NCBI GenBank assembly: GCA_038198775.1
Contig: JBBPZV010000038.1
Coordinates: 147,643-211,642, forward strand
Length of the DNA stretch: 64,000 nucleotides
Reading direction: 5' to 3'
Source: JACCYJ01 sp038198775
GTDB taxonomy: Bacteria; Actinomycetota; Actinomycetes; Propionibacteriales; Nocardioidaceae
The notes below the pieces were generated by a model, which was not told the origin of the DNA, made no database searches, and saw only the letters and a list, made by a program, of their open reading frames with translations. Below, piece after piece: positions 42,241-51,300 of the stretch; the stretch's first letter is position 1, and every line of letters begins with the position of its first letter. A program made the translations under genes and the position numbers.

Positions 42241-43595
42241 GACTCCGCCGTTCGGGCGCGGGACCGCGGCAGCGGCCGGCGAGGGCTCGGCTCGAAACTC
42301 TCACCGGCAAGGTACTTGACGACGGAGGTGCCGCTGGCGATCAGTGGGACCGCGATCAGCGCGCCGACGATGCCGGCGACGGTGATGCCGGCGGCGATGC
42401 CGAGGATCACCGCCAGCGGATGCAGCGACACCAGCCGGCCCAGCAGGAACGGCTGCAGCACGTGCGCCTCGATCTGTTGCACCAACACGACGACGCCCAG
42501 CATGGCCAGCGAGGTGGCGAACCCCTGCGCCACCAGGGCCACCAGCACGGCCACCCCCCCGGACACCAGCGCCCCGACCAGCGGGACGAAGGCCCCGATG
42601 AAGACCAGCACTCCGATCGCCAGTGCCAGCGGCACCCCGAGCAGCCAGGCGCCCACCGCGATGCCGATGGCGTCGGTGAGCGCCACCAGCACGGTGGCTC
42701 GCACGAACGCGGTCAGCGACACCCAGGCCACCCGGCCGGAGGCGTCGAGCCGTTCCCTCCCCGCCCGGGGGAACAGTCCCACCAGGAAGCCCCAGATGCG
42801 ACGGCCTTCGTAGAGGAAGAAGTATGTCGAGAACAACACGATGAAGAAGCCGGCAGCCACGTGGGTGAAGGTGTTCCCCGCCGCCGTGACCCGGCTCACG
42901 ACCGCGACGTTGCCGGAGCTGAACGTCCCCCGGATCCGGTCGATCGCGTTCTGGATGTCTGCCTCGGACAGGTGCAGCGGCCCGGTCTGCAGCCAGCCCT
43001 GGATCTGTCTCAGCCCCTCGGTGAGCTGGCCCCGCAGGTCGCTGAACTGGTTGGCGACCTGGCTGCCCACGAGGGTGAGCATGCCCACGACGATCGCGAG
43101 CCCGCCGATGACGGTGATGGCCGTCGCCAGCCCGCGCGGGATGCCGACGCGGTGCATCAGGGAGACGAGAGGTGAGGCCAGCGCCGTGATGAGGACCGCG
43201 ATTGCCAGCGGCACGGTGACCTCGCTGAAGTAGCGGAGCACCCACACCAGGAGCGCCAGCGTCGCCGCGATCAGCAAGATCCGCCACGCCCAGGCGGTGG
43301 TGATGGCGACGCCGTGCGGGATCTCGACCGGCCGCTTGGCCGGCGCTGCGCGACCAACTGGTTGTCTCGCCTGCGATGCGGGAGCCGACAGCCGGTCGCC
43401 GACGGGGCCGAGCTCGCCGTCGGTCTCGGCGACGGCCCGCCGCTCGCCGTCGGTGTCGTCGCTCTCGTCCTCGGCCTCGGCCGAGGTCTCGGTGTCGTCC
43501 GCGGTCTCGGTGTCGTCCGCGGTTTCGGGCTCGGCCTCGGCGGCCCTCCGGGCGTCCCGGCGCAACCGGTCCCTCATCTGGTCCGCAAGACTCAT
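42237..43595 (-). CDS. AI-2E family (PerM-like) membrane protein
   Basis: The 452-residue protein has an acidic, disordered N terminus of ~90 residues with the repeated element ETADDT. About eight membrane helices and the family's central periplasmic region follow. The ATG at 43595 has GGGAGCGG in front; the open frame upstream belongs to another gene's antisense. Family members include transporters of small molecules and proton/sodium antiporters, so transport of AI-2 should not be assumed. Confidence 0.87.
   Translation of the reverse strand: MSLADQMRDRLRRDARRAAEAEPETADDTETADDTETSAEAEDESDDTDGERRAVAETDGELGPVGDRLSAPASQARQPVGRAAPAKRPVEIPHGVAITTAWAWRILLIAATLALLVWVLRYFSEVTVPLAIAVLITALASPLVSLMHRVGIPRGLATAITVIGGLAIVVGMLTLVGSQVANQFSDLRGQLTEGLRQIQGWLQTGPLHLSEADIQNAIDRIRGTFSSGNVAVVSRVTAAGNTFTHVAAGFFIVLFSTYFFLYEGRRIWGFLVGLFPRAGRERLDASGRVAWVSLTAFVRATVLVALTDAIGIAVGAWLLGVPLALAIGVLVFIGAFVPLVGALVSGGVAVLVALVAQGFATSLAMLGVVVLVQQIEAHVLQPFLLGRLVSLHPLAVILGIAAGITVAGIVGALIAVPLIASGTSVVKYLAGESFEPSPRRPLPRSRARTAES
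43485..43520 (-). repeat. in-frame 18-bp tandem repeat within the AI-2E family gene
   Basis: Two identical 18-bp units (43485-43502 and 43503-43520), followed by a partial third, encode ETADDT twice in the acidic N-terminal tail. This is a possible slippage site that changes tail length without a frameshift. Confidence 0.8.
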
Positions 43596-43624
43596 GCCGC
43601 TCCCGGGGTCAGCTCTCCCGCCGG

Positions 43625-44995
43625 TCAGACGTGAGCCTGAACAGAAATGTACCGGTGCAGCAGGGCCCGCGCAGCATCGCGATGCTGCGCGCGGAGCAAG
43701 CCGGCCGCGACCAGCACGTACGACGTGTCCACGACGACACGCGGTGCCCGCGGGAGCAGCCAGCCACCGCCGACGTCTCCGGCAGCGCTGCGCAGCACCG
43801 CTTCCGTCTCGGCGGTCCCGGCGTGTCGCAGCACCCCGCCGGACCCCACGAGCAGTCTCACCTCGCGCAGATCGGTGCCGGTGCGCTCCACCAGCCGGCC
43901 ATCGGGACGAAACGAGACGCGTTGCCGGCCGGCGTGCCGGCGAAGCGCGACCGCGGCTGCCAGCTCGGCGAGGCGCAGGTCCCAGCGGAGGTCGCCAGCA
44001 CCAGCGGGCACCGAAGACACCTTCGCACCGCGACTGTCGGCCCACACGGCGAGTCCGGCCCGCTCGCCCTCGGACACGAGGCCGGCCTGCACGGCGGCCG
44101 CGACGGTGGTGACTGCGCTCCACCGCATGCCGAGGTCTCCCTCCACGGTGCGAGCCGCCGGGGTGCGGGCCACGACCTCGCGGGCCAGGCCGCCGTCCTC
44201 TGCCTCGACCTCGCCCACCGAGTAGACGTCGGTGGTGGCCCCGCCGACGTCTACGACCGCCATCGGACCGTGCTGCTCGGCGAGCAGCTCAACGCCGCCG
44301 AGCACGAGGTCCGGGGTCGGCCCGGTGACCATCGCGCGGAACTCCGCGGAGTCGGACAGGCGCTGGCCGCCGATGACATGGCGCAAGAACATCGCCCTGA
44401 TCGCCGCGCGCGCCGGTTCGGGCCGGAGAACCCCGATCCTCGGGACGACGTTGGCGGTGACGGCGTGCTCGATGCCCGCCGCCGTCAAGATCGCAACGAC
44501 CCGGTCGGCGGCCTCGATGTTTCCCGCGACCACGACCGGCCCCGACCAGCCCGCTCGAGCCAGCCGCCCGGCTGCCGCCACGATCACCTCGGCATTGCCC
44601 CCGTCGGTACCGCCGACCAGTAGCACGACGTCCGGTCGCGCTGCGGCCAGCGGGGTCGGCTGCGACGAGAGTCCGTCGGGAGCGACGTGAACGACGGCGC
44701 CCCCGCTGGACAGCGCCACCCGGCGCCCCGCCTCGGCGGTTACCAGCTCCTCGTTGCCGACGACGGCGATGCGCAGGCCACCCCCGGCCGAGGAACACGC
44801 CAGCACCGGCGCCCGGCTCGCGCCCGGCTCGGTCGCGGCCAGCTGCTCTCGGCACTCGAGCCAGCCGTCCATCACGTCGCCGTCCAGCGTCGTCGGGCGC
44901 TCAGCACGGGCCACCAGTACGGCGTTCCCGACGTCGACGAGCAGCGCCTTGGTGTACGTCGAGCCGAAGTCGACGCAGGCGACGAGATCGCTCAC
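43625..44995 (-). CDS. MutL/GlmL-like ASKHA-fold ATPase
   Basis: The 456-residue protein opens with the actin-like phosphate loop CVDFGSTYTKALLVDVG and has a second one (MAVVDVGGATTDVYSVG, about 250-266). It resembles the GlmL/MutL family found beside glutamate mutase and related B12 enzymes, where it is proposed to act as a reactivator. No mutase gene is visible here, so this may be an orphan or have another client. Its GTG overlaps the metB stop (GTGA). Confidence 0.8.
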   Translation of the reverse strand: MSDLVACVDFGSTYTKALLVDVGNAVLVARAERPTTLDGDVMDGWLECREQLAATEPGASRAPVLACSSAGGGLRIAVVGNEELVTAEAGRRVALSSGGAVVHVAPDGLSSQPTPLAAARPDVVLLVGGTDGGNAEVIVAAAGRLARAGWSGPVVVAGNIEAADRVVAILTAAGIEHAVTANVVPRIGVLRPEPARAAIRAMFLRHVIGGQRLSDSAEFRAMVTGPTPDLVLGGVELLAEQHGPMAVVDVGGATTDVYSVGEVEAEDGGLAREVVARTPAARTVEGDLGMRWSAVTTVAAAVQAGLVSEGERAGLAVWADSRGAKVSSVPAGAGDLRWDLRLAELAAAVALRRHAGRQRVSFRPDGRLVERTGTDLREVRLLVGSGGVLRHAGTAETEAVLRSAAGDVGGGWLLPRAPRVVVDTSYVLVAAGLLRAQHRDAARALLHRYISVQAHV

Positions 44996-46152
44996 CGCAC
45001 CGACGCGGCGCCGAGAGCGTGGTCGAGGTCGGCGAGGAGGTCGTCGACGGTCTCTATCCCGACCGACAGCCGGAGCAGGTCGGCGGGCACCTCGCACGGC
45101 GACCCGGCCGCCGAGGCATGGGTCATCCGGCCCGGGTGCTCGATCAGGGACTCGACCCCGCCCAGCGACTCCGCCAACGTGAACAGCCGGGTCCCGCCGG
45201 CGACCGCGAGGGCAGCGGCCTCGCCGCCGCGCACCCGAAACGACACCATGCCCCCGTAGCGCCGCATCTGCCGCCGCGCCACGAGGTGCCCGGGGTCGGT
45301 CGGCAGCCCCGGATAGAGCACGGTGCTCACCTCGGGGCGGGCGCCGAGGAACTCCACGATCCGCTCGGCGTTGTCGCAGTGCCGCTCCATGCGTACGCCC
45401 AGCGTCTTCAGCCCCCGCAGCACCAGCCAGGAGTCGAACGGGCCGGCGATGCCCCCCATCGCGTTCTGGTGGTAGGCCAGCGGCTCAGCGAGCTCCGGGG
45501 AGCGGGTGACGAGGGCGCCGCCGACGACGTCGGAGTGGCCGCCGCAGTACTTGGTCGTCGAGTGCACGACGATGTCGGCTCCAAGGCCGATCGGCTGCTG
45601 GAGGTACGGCGACCCGAACGTGTTGTCGACGACCAGCAGTGCGTCGCTGGCGTGGGCGACCTCGGCAAGGGCTTCGATGTCGGCGATCCCGAGCAGCGGG
45701 TTGGTCGGCGTCTCCACCCAGACGATGCGGGTGGTGCCGGGGCGCACGGCCGCCCGCACCGCGTCGACGTCACCCACCGGCACCGGCGTGTGGTCGAGCC
45801 CCCAGCGCGACTGCACCCGGGAGAACAGCCGGTAGGTGCCGCCGTAGCTGTCGTCGGGCACCACCACGTGGTCGCCCGGGCTGGTCAGCGCCCGCACCAC
45901 GGTGTCCTCGGCGGCCATGCCGCTGCCGAAGACGAGCCCGTTGCTGCCGTGCTCGAGCGCGGCCAGACACTGCTCGAGCGCGGTGCGCGTCGGGTTGGCG
46001 GTGCGGGAGTACTCGTAGCCGGCGCGCAACCCCCCGACCCCGTCCTGGCGGTACGTGCTGGTGGCGAAGATCGGCGTGGTCACGGCGCCGGTGGCGGCGT
46101 CGGCCTCCTGCCCGGCGTGGATGGCGAGCGTGTCGAAGCCCAAGTCTGTCAC
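44992..46152 (-). CDS. metB: cystathionine gamma-synthase
   Basis: This 386-residue PLP enzyme of the Cys/Met family has the PLP lysine in VVHSTTKYCGGHSD near residue 200. Substrate and cofactor segments (EYSRTANPTRTALEQ; VFGSGMAAEDTVV; VWVETPTNPLLGIADI) are intact. It joins an activated homoserine to cysteine. A gamma-lyase role cannot be excluded by sequence, given cbs 1.1 kb away. The GTG at 46152 is chosen by homology; the upstream 34 codons overlap the msrA leader. Confidence 0.88.
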   Translation of the reverse strand: MTDLGFDTLAIHAGQEADAATGAVTTPIFATSTYRQDGVGGLRAGYEYSRTANPTRTALEQCLAALEHGSNGLVFGSGMAAEDTVVRALTSPGDHVVVPDDSYGGTYRLFSRVQSRWGLDHTPVPVGDVDAVRAAVRPGTTRIVWVETPTNPLLGIADIEALAEVAHASDALLVVDNTFGSPYLQQPIGLGADIVVHSTTKYCGGHSDVVGGALVTRSPELAEPLAYHQNAMGGIAGPFDSWLVLRGLKTLGVRMERHCDNAERIVEFLGARPEVSTVLYPGLPTDPGHLVARRQMRRYGGMVSFRVRGGEAAALAVAGGTRLFTLAESLGGVESLIEHPGRMTHASAAGSPCEVPADLLRLSVGIETVDDLLADLDHALGAASVR

Positions 46153-46229
46153 CGGCGCAGGGTAGCCGGGGAAGCAATGCCCGGCGGCCGGGGTTGTTCC
46201 CCCAGGACCATTGCCGGCTGGAGGCAACC

Positions 46230-46871
46230 GTGCTGTTTCGCCGTTCCAAGACATCCCTGCCCGACGCCCGGGACGCGCTGCCGGGTCGCGACACCCGGGC
46301 GTTCGCCGTGGGCGATGAGCATCTTGTCCTCGGAACCCCGATCGAGACCGAGCCGCCGCCAGGCCAAGCCGAGGCGGTCTTCGGGCTCGGCTGCTTCTGG
46401 GGTGCGGAGAAGGAGCTCTGGGAGCTGCCCGGCGTGTGGTCGACCTCGGTTGGCTACGCCGGGGGCAGCACGCCGAACCCGACGTACGAGGAGGTCTGCT
46501 CCGGTCGCACGGGACACGCCGAAGTGGTGCGGGTGGTGTTCGACCCGGCGGTGGTCTCGTACCCGGCCCTGCTCAAGCACTTCTGGGAGTCGCACGACCC
46601 GACGCAAGGGATGCGCCAGGGCAACGACGCCGGGACGCAGTACCGGTCGGTGATCTGCTATACCGACGAGGCGCAGCGGGAGGCCGCGGAGGCCTCGCGC
46701 GCCGCCTACCAGGTGGACCTGAGCCGCCAGGGGTACGGCCAGATCACGACCGCGATCGTGCCGTTGGAGCAGTACTGGTACGCCGAGGACTACCACCAGC
46801 AGTACCTCGCGCGAAACCCGCACGGCTACTGCCCGATCCACGCGACCGGCGTGACCTACTCCGACGCCTGA
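46230..46871 (+). CDS. msrA: peptide methionine-S-sulfoxide reductase A
   Basis: The 213-residue protein has the catalytic GLGCFWGAEK near residue 52 and the substrate-site residues in VGYAGGSTPNPTYEEVCSG. The downstream GNDAGTQYRSVICY segment is also present. It repairs methionine sulfoxide in proteins. The GTG start has GGAGG five bases upstream. The extra ~45 N-terminal residues (FRRSKTSLPDARDALPGRD) are common in actinobacterial MsrA. It is divergent from metB. Confidence 0.93.
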   Translation: MLFRRSKTSLPDARDALPGRDTRAFAVGDEHLVLGTPIETEPPPGQAEAVFGLGCFWGAEKELWELPGVWSTSVGYAGGSTPNPTYEEVCSGRTGHAEVVRVVFDPAVVSYPALLKHFWESHDPTQGMRQGNDAGTQYRSVICYTDEAQREAAEASRAAYQVDLSRQGYGQITTAIVPLEQYWYAEDYHQQYLARNPHGYCPIHATGVTYSDA

Positions 46872-46940
46872 GGCCGACGGCACCGGGTCGTCCCGCGCGT
46901 CGCCGTGCGTCCATGGGGTGCGGGCGCTTAGCGTGGTGCG

Positions 46941-47234
46941 GTGAGCGGGCAGAGCTTGCCGCCGGACCGGCGCCGTCACCGCGACCGGCCCAGGCCGAGC
47001 GACGAGTGGGCGGTGCACTGGATCGGCCCGGAGGACCGCGCGCGGTGGATCGCGGCGGGGCTAGGCGAACACGACGCCCGAATCGCGGCGACGTGCGTGA
47101 TGTTCGGGCTCCGCCCGGACGACCTGAGCCAGTTCGTAGCCGGCAGGACCGTGGCCGAGCGGCTGCGCAGCGGGGAGTCCGTCCGCTCGCTGCGGCAGCA
47201 GATGGCCCCGGACCGGCGCTCCGATACCGGCTAG
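46941..47234 (+). CDS. small hypothetical protein
   Basis: This 97-residue protein is predicted soluble, strongly basic at the N terminus (PPDRRRHRDRPRP), with a helical body (EWAVHWIGPEDRARWIAAGL...FGLRPDDLSQFVAGRTV). No family is recognised. The GTG has no obvious ribosome site. Codon use looks coding, and it ends just before the third 22-nt repeat array. Confidence 0.6.
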   Translation: MSGQSLPPDRRRHRDRPRPSDEWAVHWIGPEDRARWIAAGLGEHDARIAATCVMFGLRPDDLSQFVAGRTVAERLRSGESVRSLRQQMAPDRRSDTG

Positions 47235-47235
47235 C

Positions 47236-47301
47236 AGGCCGGAACCCACGGATAGTCGGGCGGAAACTCACGGATGGTCGAGCCGAAACTCACGGATGGT
47301 C
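47236..47301 (-). repeat. 22-nt tandem 3'-end repeat, locus 3
   Basis: Three consecutive 22-bp units (47280-47301, 47258-47279, 47236-47257) are read on the minus strand. They start at the cbs stop codon and degenerate with distance from it. Orientation follows cbs, as in the other two arrays. Confidence 0.9.
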
Positions 47302-48670
47302 AGGATTTGGTGACGTAGTCGAGGAGGTCGTACCGGGTGAGGACGCCGACCGGCCTCCCGTCCTCGTGGACGACGATGGCGTCGGCATCCTCGAGGATCG
47401 CCACCGCGCTGGCCACCGGCTCACCGGTCCCGATCGTCGGCAGGGGCGGCTCCAGGTGCCGCTCGACCGGGTCCGCCAGTGCCGCACCGCCGGCGTACAG
47501 CGCCTCCATCAGCGCGCGGTCGCTCACCGAGCCCGCCACCTCGGCCGCCATCACCGGCGGCTCGGCCCGTACGACGGGTAGCTGCGAGACGCTGTACTCG
47601 CGCAGGATCGCCACCGCTTCGGCGATGGTCTCGTACGGGTGCGTGTGCACCAGTTCGGGCAGTGAGCCGTCCTTGCCGCGCAGCACCTCGCCCACGGTTC
47701 GTCCGCGACCGGTTGGCAAGAACCCGTAGCGGGCCAGCCACGCGTCGTCGAAGATCTTGGCAAGGTAGCCCCGCCCGCCGTCGGGCAGCAGGACCACGAT
47801 GACCGCGTCCGGGTCGTCCAGCTCGTGCGCCAGCCGGACCGCGGCCGCGACGGCCATCCCGCAGGACCCACCGACCAGCATCGACTCCTCCCGGGCCAGC
47901 CGCCGGGTGGTGAGGAACGAGTCCCGGTCCGAGACGGCGATGATCGCGTCGGCGATGGTGCGGTCGTACGCCTCGGGCCAGATGTCCTCCCCGACGCCTT
48001 CCACGAGGTAGGGACGTCCGCTGCCACCCGAGTAGACCGATCCGACCGGGTCGGCGCCCACCACCTGGACCCGGCCCTCGCTCACCTCCTTGAGGTAGCG
48101 CCCGGTGCCGCTGATGGTGCCGCCGGTGCCGATACCGGCCACGAAGTGCGTGAGCCGCCCGTCGGTCTGCCGCCAGATCTCCGGTCCGGTGGACGCATAG
48201 TGTGACTGCGGGTTTTGCGGGTTGGAGTACTGGTCGGGCTTCCACGCGCCGTCGATCTCGCGGACCATCGCGTCGGAGACGTTGTAGTAGGAGCTCGGGT
48301 GCTCCGGCGGGACAGCGGTCGGGCAGACGACCACCTCCGCGCCGTACGCCTTGAGGACGTTGATCTTGTCGCCGCTCACCTTGTCCGGGCAGACGAACAC
48401 GCACGAGTAGCCGCGTTCTTGCGCCACCATCGCCAACCCGATCCCGGTGTTCCCGCTGGTCGGCTCCACAATGGTGCCACCGGGGCGCAGCGAGCCGTCG
48501 GCCTCCGCGGCGTCGACCATCGCGGCGGCGATGCGGTCCTTGACGCTCCCGCCAGGATTGAAGTACTCGACCTTGGCGAGCACGGTCGCTCGCGCGCCGT
48601 CGGTCACCTTGCCCAGCCGCACCAGCGGGGTGTTCCCAACCAGCTCCAGCATCGAGTCCACGTACTCCAC
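47300..48670 (-). CDS. cbs: cystathionine beta-synthase
   Basis: This 456-residue PLP enzyme condenses serine and homocysteine (reverse transsulfuration). The PLP lysine is in NPGGSVKDRIA near residue 42, with SGNTGIGLAMVAQERG as the cofactor loop. Two C-terminal CBS motifs (about 335-456) suggest regulation by an adenosyl ligand. The GTG at 48670 fits the family start (EYVDSMLELVGNTPLVRL). It is partnered with metB in sulfur amino-acid metabolism. Its stop codon is the first base triplet of a 22-nt repeat array. Confidence 0.92.
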   Translation of the reverse strand: MEYVDSMLELVGNTPLVRLGKVTDGARATVLAKVEYFNPGGSVKDRIAAAMVDAAEADGSLRPGGTIVEPTSGNTGIGLAMVAQERGYSCVFVCPDKVSGDKINVLKAYGAEVVVCPTAVPPEHPSSYYNVSDAMVREIDGAWKPDQYSNPQNPQSHYASTGPEIWRQTDGRLTHFVAGIGTGGTISGTGRYLKEVSEGRVQVVGADPVGSVYSGGSGRPYLVEGVGEDIWPEAYDRTIADAIIAVSDRDSFLTTRRLAREESMLVGGSCGMAVAAAVRLAHELDDPDAVIVVLLPDGGRGYLAKIFDDAWLARYGFLPTGRGRTVGEVLRGKDGSLPELVHTHPYETIAEAVAILREYSVSQLPVVRAEPPVMAAEVAGSVSDRALMEALYAGGAALADPVERHLEPPLPTIGTGEPVASAVAILEDADAIVVHEDGRPVGVLTRYDLLDYVTKS

Positions 48671-48761
48671 CCCGCCAGGGTAGGACGGATCGCGACCCGT
48701 CGGGGGTCGGGAGCGGGCATCATGTTGGAAAGGAACCGTCGGATCACCGGGAGGGGCGGGC

Positions 48762-49781
48762 GTGGGCAAGGGCGCGGTGGGTCGACTCGCTGCTGCCGCG
48801 GTGTACGGCGGTGGTGGCCTCGGTGCGCTCGGTGGCGCGTTGTATGCGCTGCTGCGGGTGGAGGCCACGCTGGCCCGGCGCTGGATCGGGCCGGCCGAGG
48901 GCGTGCCGCCGGGCGCGGACGGCATCTACGGCAGCGACCAGCCGGGTGATCCGGTCTCACTGCTGCTGCTCGGTGACTCGGCCGCCGCCGGCTACGGCCT
49001 GACCGATCCGCTGGACACCCCGGGGGCGTTGCTCGGCCAGGGGCTGGCGCAGATGATCGGACGCCCCGTCGCCATCACCTGCCGTGCCTTCGTCGGTGCC
49101 CGCTCGGCCGACCTTGAGGACCAGGTCAGCGCCGGCGTGGACTACGACCCACAGGTGGCGGTGATCGTCATCGGCACCAACGACGTCACGCACTCGGTTC
49201 GCCCGCCGCAGGCGGTCGCCCTGCTCGACGCCACGGTCCGGCGGTTGCGGGCCTCCGGCTGTGCGGTCGTCGTCGGAACCTGCCCCGACCTCGGCACCGT
49301 CGGGCCGATCGCGCCACCGCTGCGTCAGCTGGCCCGGCTGTGGAGCCGCAGGATGGCCGCAGCCCAGACGATCACCACCGTCGAGGCCGGCGCTCGCTCG
49401 GTCTCGCTTGGCGAGCTGCTCTCCCCCTCGTTCGCGGCGGCACCCGGTGAGCTGTTCGGCGCCGACCGCTTCCACCCCTCGCTGGCCGGGTACGCCCGCA
49501 TGGTGGCCGCGCTGTTGCCGTCGGTGGCGGCTGCGCTGGACGTGGGATCCGACCGGCTCGAGGCGGCTGCGGGCAAGGACGTGCTCCCGGTCTCGTTCGC
49601 CGCCGCGGCCGCGGCCGACGTCGCCGGCACCGAGGTCAGCCCCACCCAGGTCGGCGGCAGCGACCAGGGGCCGCGGGGTCGCTGGGCGCAGATCCGGCAC
49701 CGCCGCCGCGCCGCCGTACCGGAGCCGCTGGCAGAGGAACCGGAGGCTTGCCTCCCTTCCTCGCATGCGGCACGCTCTTAG
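48762..49781 (+). CDS. membrane-anchored SGNH/GDSL hydrolase
   Basis: The 339-residue protein has an N-terminal hydrophobic segment (about 8-31) as anchor. An SGNH domain follows with GDSAAAGYG near residue 70 (Ser), the Gly block, GTNDVTHS (Asn) and DRFHPSLAGY (catalytic Asp/His). It probably removes acyl groups from envelope lipids or glycans; the substrate is unknown. GGGAGGGGC precedes the GTG. It is divergent from cbs. Confidence 0.85.
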   Translation: MGKGAVGRLAAAAVYGGGGLGALGGALYALLRVEATLARRWIGPAEGVPPGADGIYGSDQPGDPVSLLLLGDSAAAGYGLTDPLDTPGALLGQGLAQMIGRPVAITCRAFVGARSADLEDQVSAGVDYDPQVAVIVIGTNDVTHSVRPPQAVALLDATVRRLRASGCAVVVGTCPDLGTVGPIAPPLRQLARLWSRRMAAAQTITTVEAGARSVSLGELLSPSFAAAPGELFGADRFHPSLAGYARMVAALLPSVAAALDVGSDRLEAAAGKDVLPVSFAAAAAADVAGTEVSPTQVGGSDQGPRGRWAQIRHRRRAAVPEPLAEEPEACLPSSHAARS

Positions 49782-49803
49782 CACCCACAACCTGGGAGGC
49801 ACC

Positions 49804-50034
49804 ATGGGGCTGCACCACTCCGAAGAGACCCATCAGCTGCTGGTCGCCCGGGTCCCCCAGGCGACCGGCACGAATCTCCCCGAGTGGTTCCAGCGCCTGG
49901 AGTCCGGCCCCGCCTTCGGCCGGTTCGAGGACAAGGTCAACTGGTTGCGCGACGAGTACGGCCTGGCGCACGGACATGCCACGGCGATCGTGCACGAGCA
50001 CGCGCTGCAGCGCTCCCGCCGGTCGTTCAGCTGA
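49804..50034 (+). CDS. DUF4287 small protein
   Basis: The 76-residue protein shows the DUF4287 pattern: a helix, then TGTNLPEWFQRLES, a loop, and VNWLRDEYGLAHGHATAIVHEH at the C terminus. GGGAGG precedes the ATG, 22 bp after the hydrolase stop, so they may share a transcript. Function is unknown. Confidence 0.83.
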   Translation: MGLHHSEETHQLLVARVPQATGTNLPEWFQRLESGPAFGRFEDKVNWLRDEYGLAHGHATAIVHEHALQRSRRSFS

Positions 50035-50049
50035 GAGCGGGCGGGGCGG

Positions 50050-50922
50050 TCAGTCGTTGCCCCGCAGGATCGCCAGGATGCGCAGCAGCTCGATATAGAT
50101 CCACACGATCGTGACGGTCAGGCCGAAGGCGGCCCGCCACGACTCCCGCTCCGGCGCCCCGGCGGCCACCGCCTGCTCGACGTAGTCGAAGTCGAGGATC
50201 AGCATCAGCACGCCCAGCACCACCCCGCCCACACTGGACAGCAGGCCCAGCGTCCCGAAGCCGTTGAAGCCGAACGATGCCCCGAACGCACCCATGATCA
50301 GGTCCAGGAACGACACCGCGACGAAGCCGAACATGGCCGCGACCACGCCGCGGCGGAACTTGGCGGTGACCCGGATGTTGAGGATCTTGTACGCCGCCAG
50401 CGTGCCGGCGCAGGCGGCGACGGTGCCGAGCACGGCGCCGGCCACCACCCCGGAGTAGGCGGTCTCGAGGACCTTGGAGATCGCACCGACGAAGACGCCC
50501 TCCGCGACCGCGTAAGCGATGACCAGGGGTGGGCTGATGACCCGCTTGAACGAGTTGACCATCGCCAGCCCGAAGCCGATCAGCGCCCCGCCGATGGCCA
50601 GCCCGTTGAGCCGGGCGGCATCAGCGGCGTACGTGAGGTTGCCGGTCAGGACCCACGTGGCAGCGGCCGCCGCGACCAGCACCCCGAGCGTGATCGCCGT
50701 CTTCGCCACGACGGAGTCGATGCTGATCCGGGCCGTGTCGAGCGCAGTGCCGCCGCCTCCACCCCCGCCGGTCCGCCAGGTCGACGGGTCGGTATAGGCC
50801 GGGCTCGACCCGCCGTAGCCGGGGGACGGGCCGCTGCCGGGATAGGTGGGGTTGCCGTACGCGTTCGTGCTGCGACCGTTGAAGGTGTCGCTGCGCGCGA
50901 AGACCGGGTTGCTGCTTTGCAT
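50050..50922 (-). CDS. Bax inhibitor-1/YccA-like membrane protein
   Basis: The 290-residue protein has a Ser/Gly/Tyr-rich N terminus (~75 residues) and then seven predicted helices. It contains the family segments (EGVFVGAISKVLETAYSG, FGLTVTIVWIYIELLRILAIL). The ATG at 50922 follows GGAGGG; the long open frame upstream is chance. Members of this form are common in actinobacteria, with no established activity beyond analogy to Ca2+-leak proteins. Confidence 0.87.
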   Translation of the reverse strand: MQSSNPVFARSDTFNGRSTNAYGNPTYPGSGPSPGYGGSSPAYTDPSTWRTGGGGGGGTALDTARISIDSVVAKTAITLGVLVAAAAATWVLTGNLTYAADAARLNGLAIGGALIGFGLAMVNSFKRVISPPLVIAYAVAEGVFVGAISKVLETAYSGVVAGAVLGTVAACAGTLAAYKILNIRVTAKFRRGVVAAMFGFVAVSFLDLIMGAFGASFGFNGFGTLGLLSSVGGVVLGVLMLILDFDYVEQAVAAGAPERESWRAAFGLTVTIVWIYIELLRILAILRGND

Positions 50923-50947
50923 CGGGCCCTCCGTCGTGGCCGCGGGT

Positions 50948-51235
50948 TCACGGCCGTCGTCCCAGCGTACCGGCGATGTTGCGGCGACCCCGGCGGCCAC
51001 GCAGCCACCCCCGGGGGCTTGGACACCTGGCGCCGAGGTGCCGGAGCGGCGCCGAGCTGACCCGGGTCGCCGTCGCGGCCACCCGACGCAGCGGATGCAG
51101 GGTGCGCCGGATGATGCCAGCCCCCGCGGCGGTCGCCACGGCCAGCGCGCCACCGGCCACCGCGGCCAACCGCCACAACGTGGCGTGCACCGACGCCGCC
51201 AGCCCCCGCAAGTTCGTGCGGCTGAGATGGCGCAT
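50948..51235 (-). CDS. doubtful small hydrophobic ORF in an otherwise empty interval
   Basis: The 378 bp between the Bax1-I gene and the antitoxin hold no clear gene. One frame from an ATG at 51235 gives 95 residues with a hydrophobic stretch (LAAVAGGALAVATAAGAGI) and an Arg-rich tail. There is no ribosome site and no recognisable family, so coding is uncertain. Confidence 0.25.
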   Translation of the reverse strand: MRHLSRTNLRGLAASVHATLWRLAAVAGGALAVATAAGAGIIRRTLHPLRRVAATATRVSSAPLRHLGARCPSPRGWLRGRRGRRNIAGTLGRRP

Positions 51236-51271
51236 AGCGATGCCTGCCAAGTGAGGCGCCTCCCCTTGTCG

Positions 51272-51292
51272 TGTAGGACGTAGCGTTCTACA
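51272..51292. promoter_or_regulatory. imperfect palindrome upstream of the Phd/VapC pair
   Basis: TGTAGGA and TTCTACA form a near-perfect inverted repeat around CGTAGCG, nine bases before the antitoxin ATG. This is the expected place for autoregulation by a Phd-type antitoxin. Confidence 0.55.
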
Positions 51293-51300
51293 TTGGGTTC

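Noticed and set aside
42237..43595. Autoinducer-2 exporter
   Set aside because: AI-2E family membership does not establish AI-2 as substrate, and no luxS or lsr gene is in the window.
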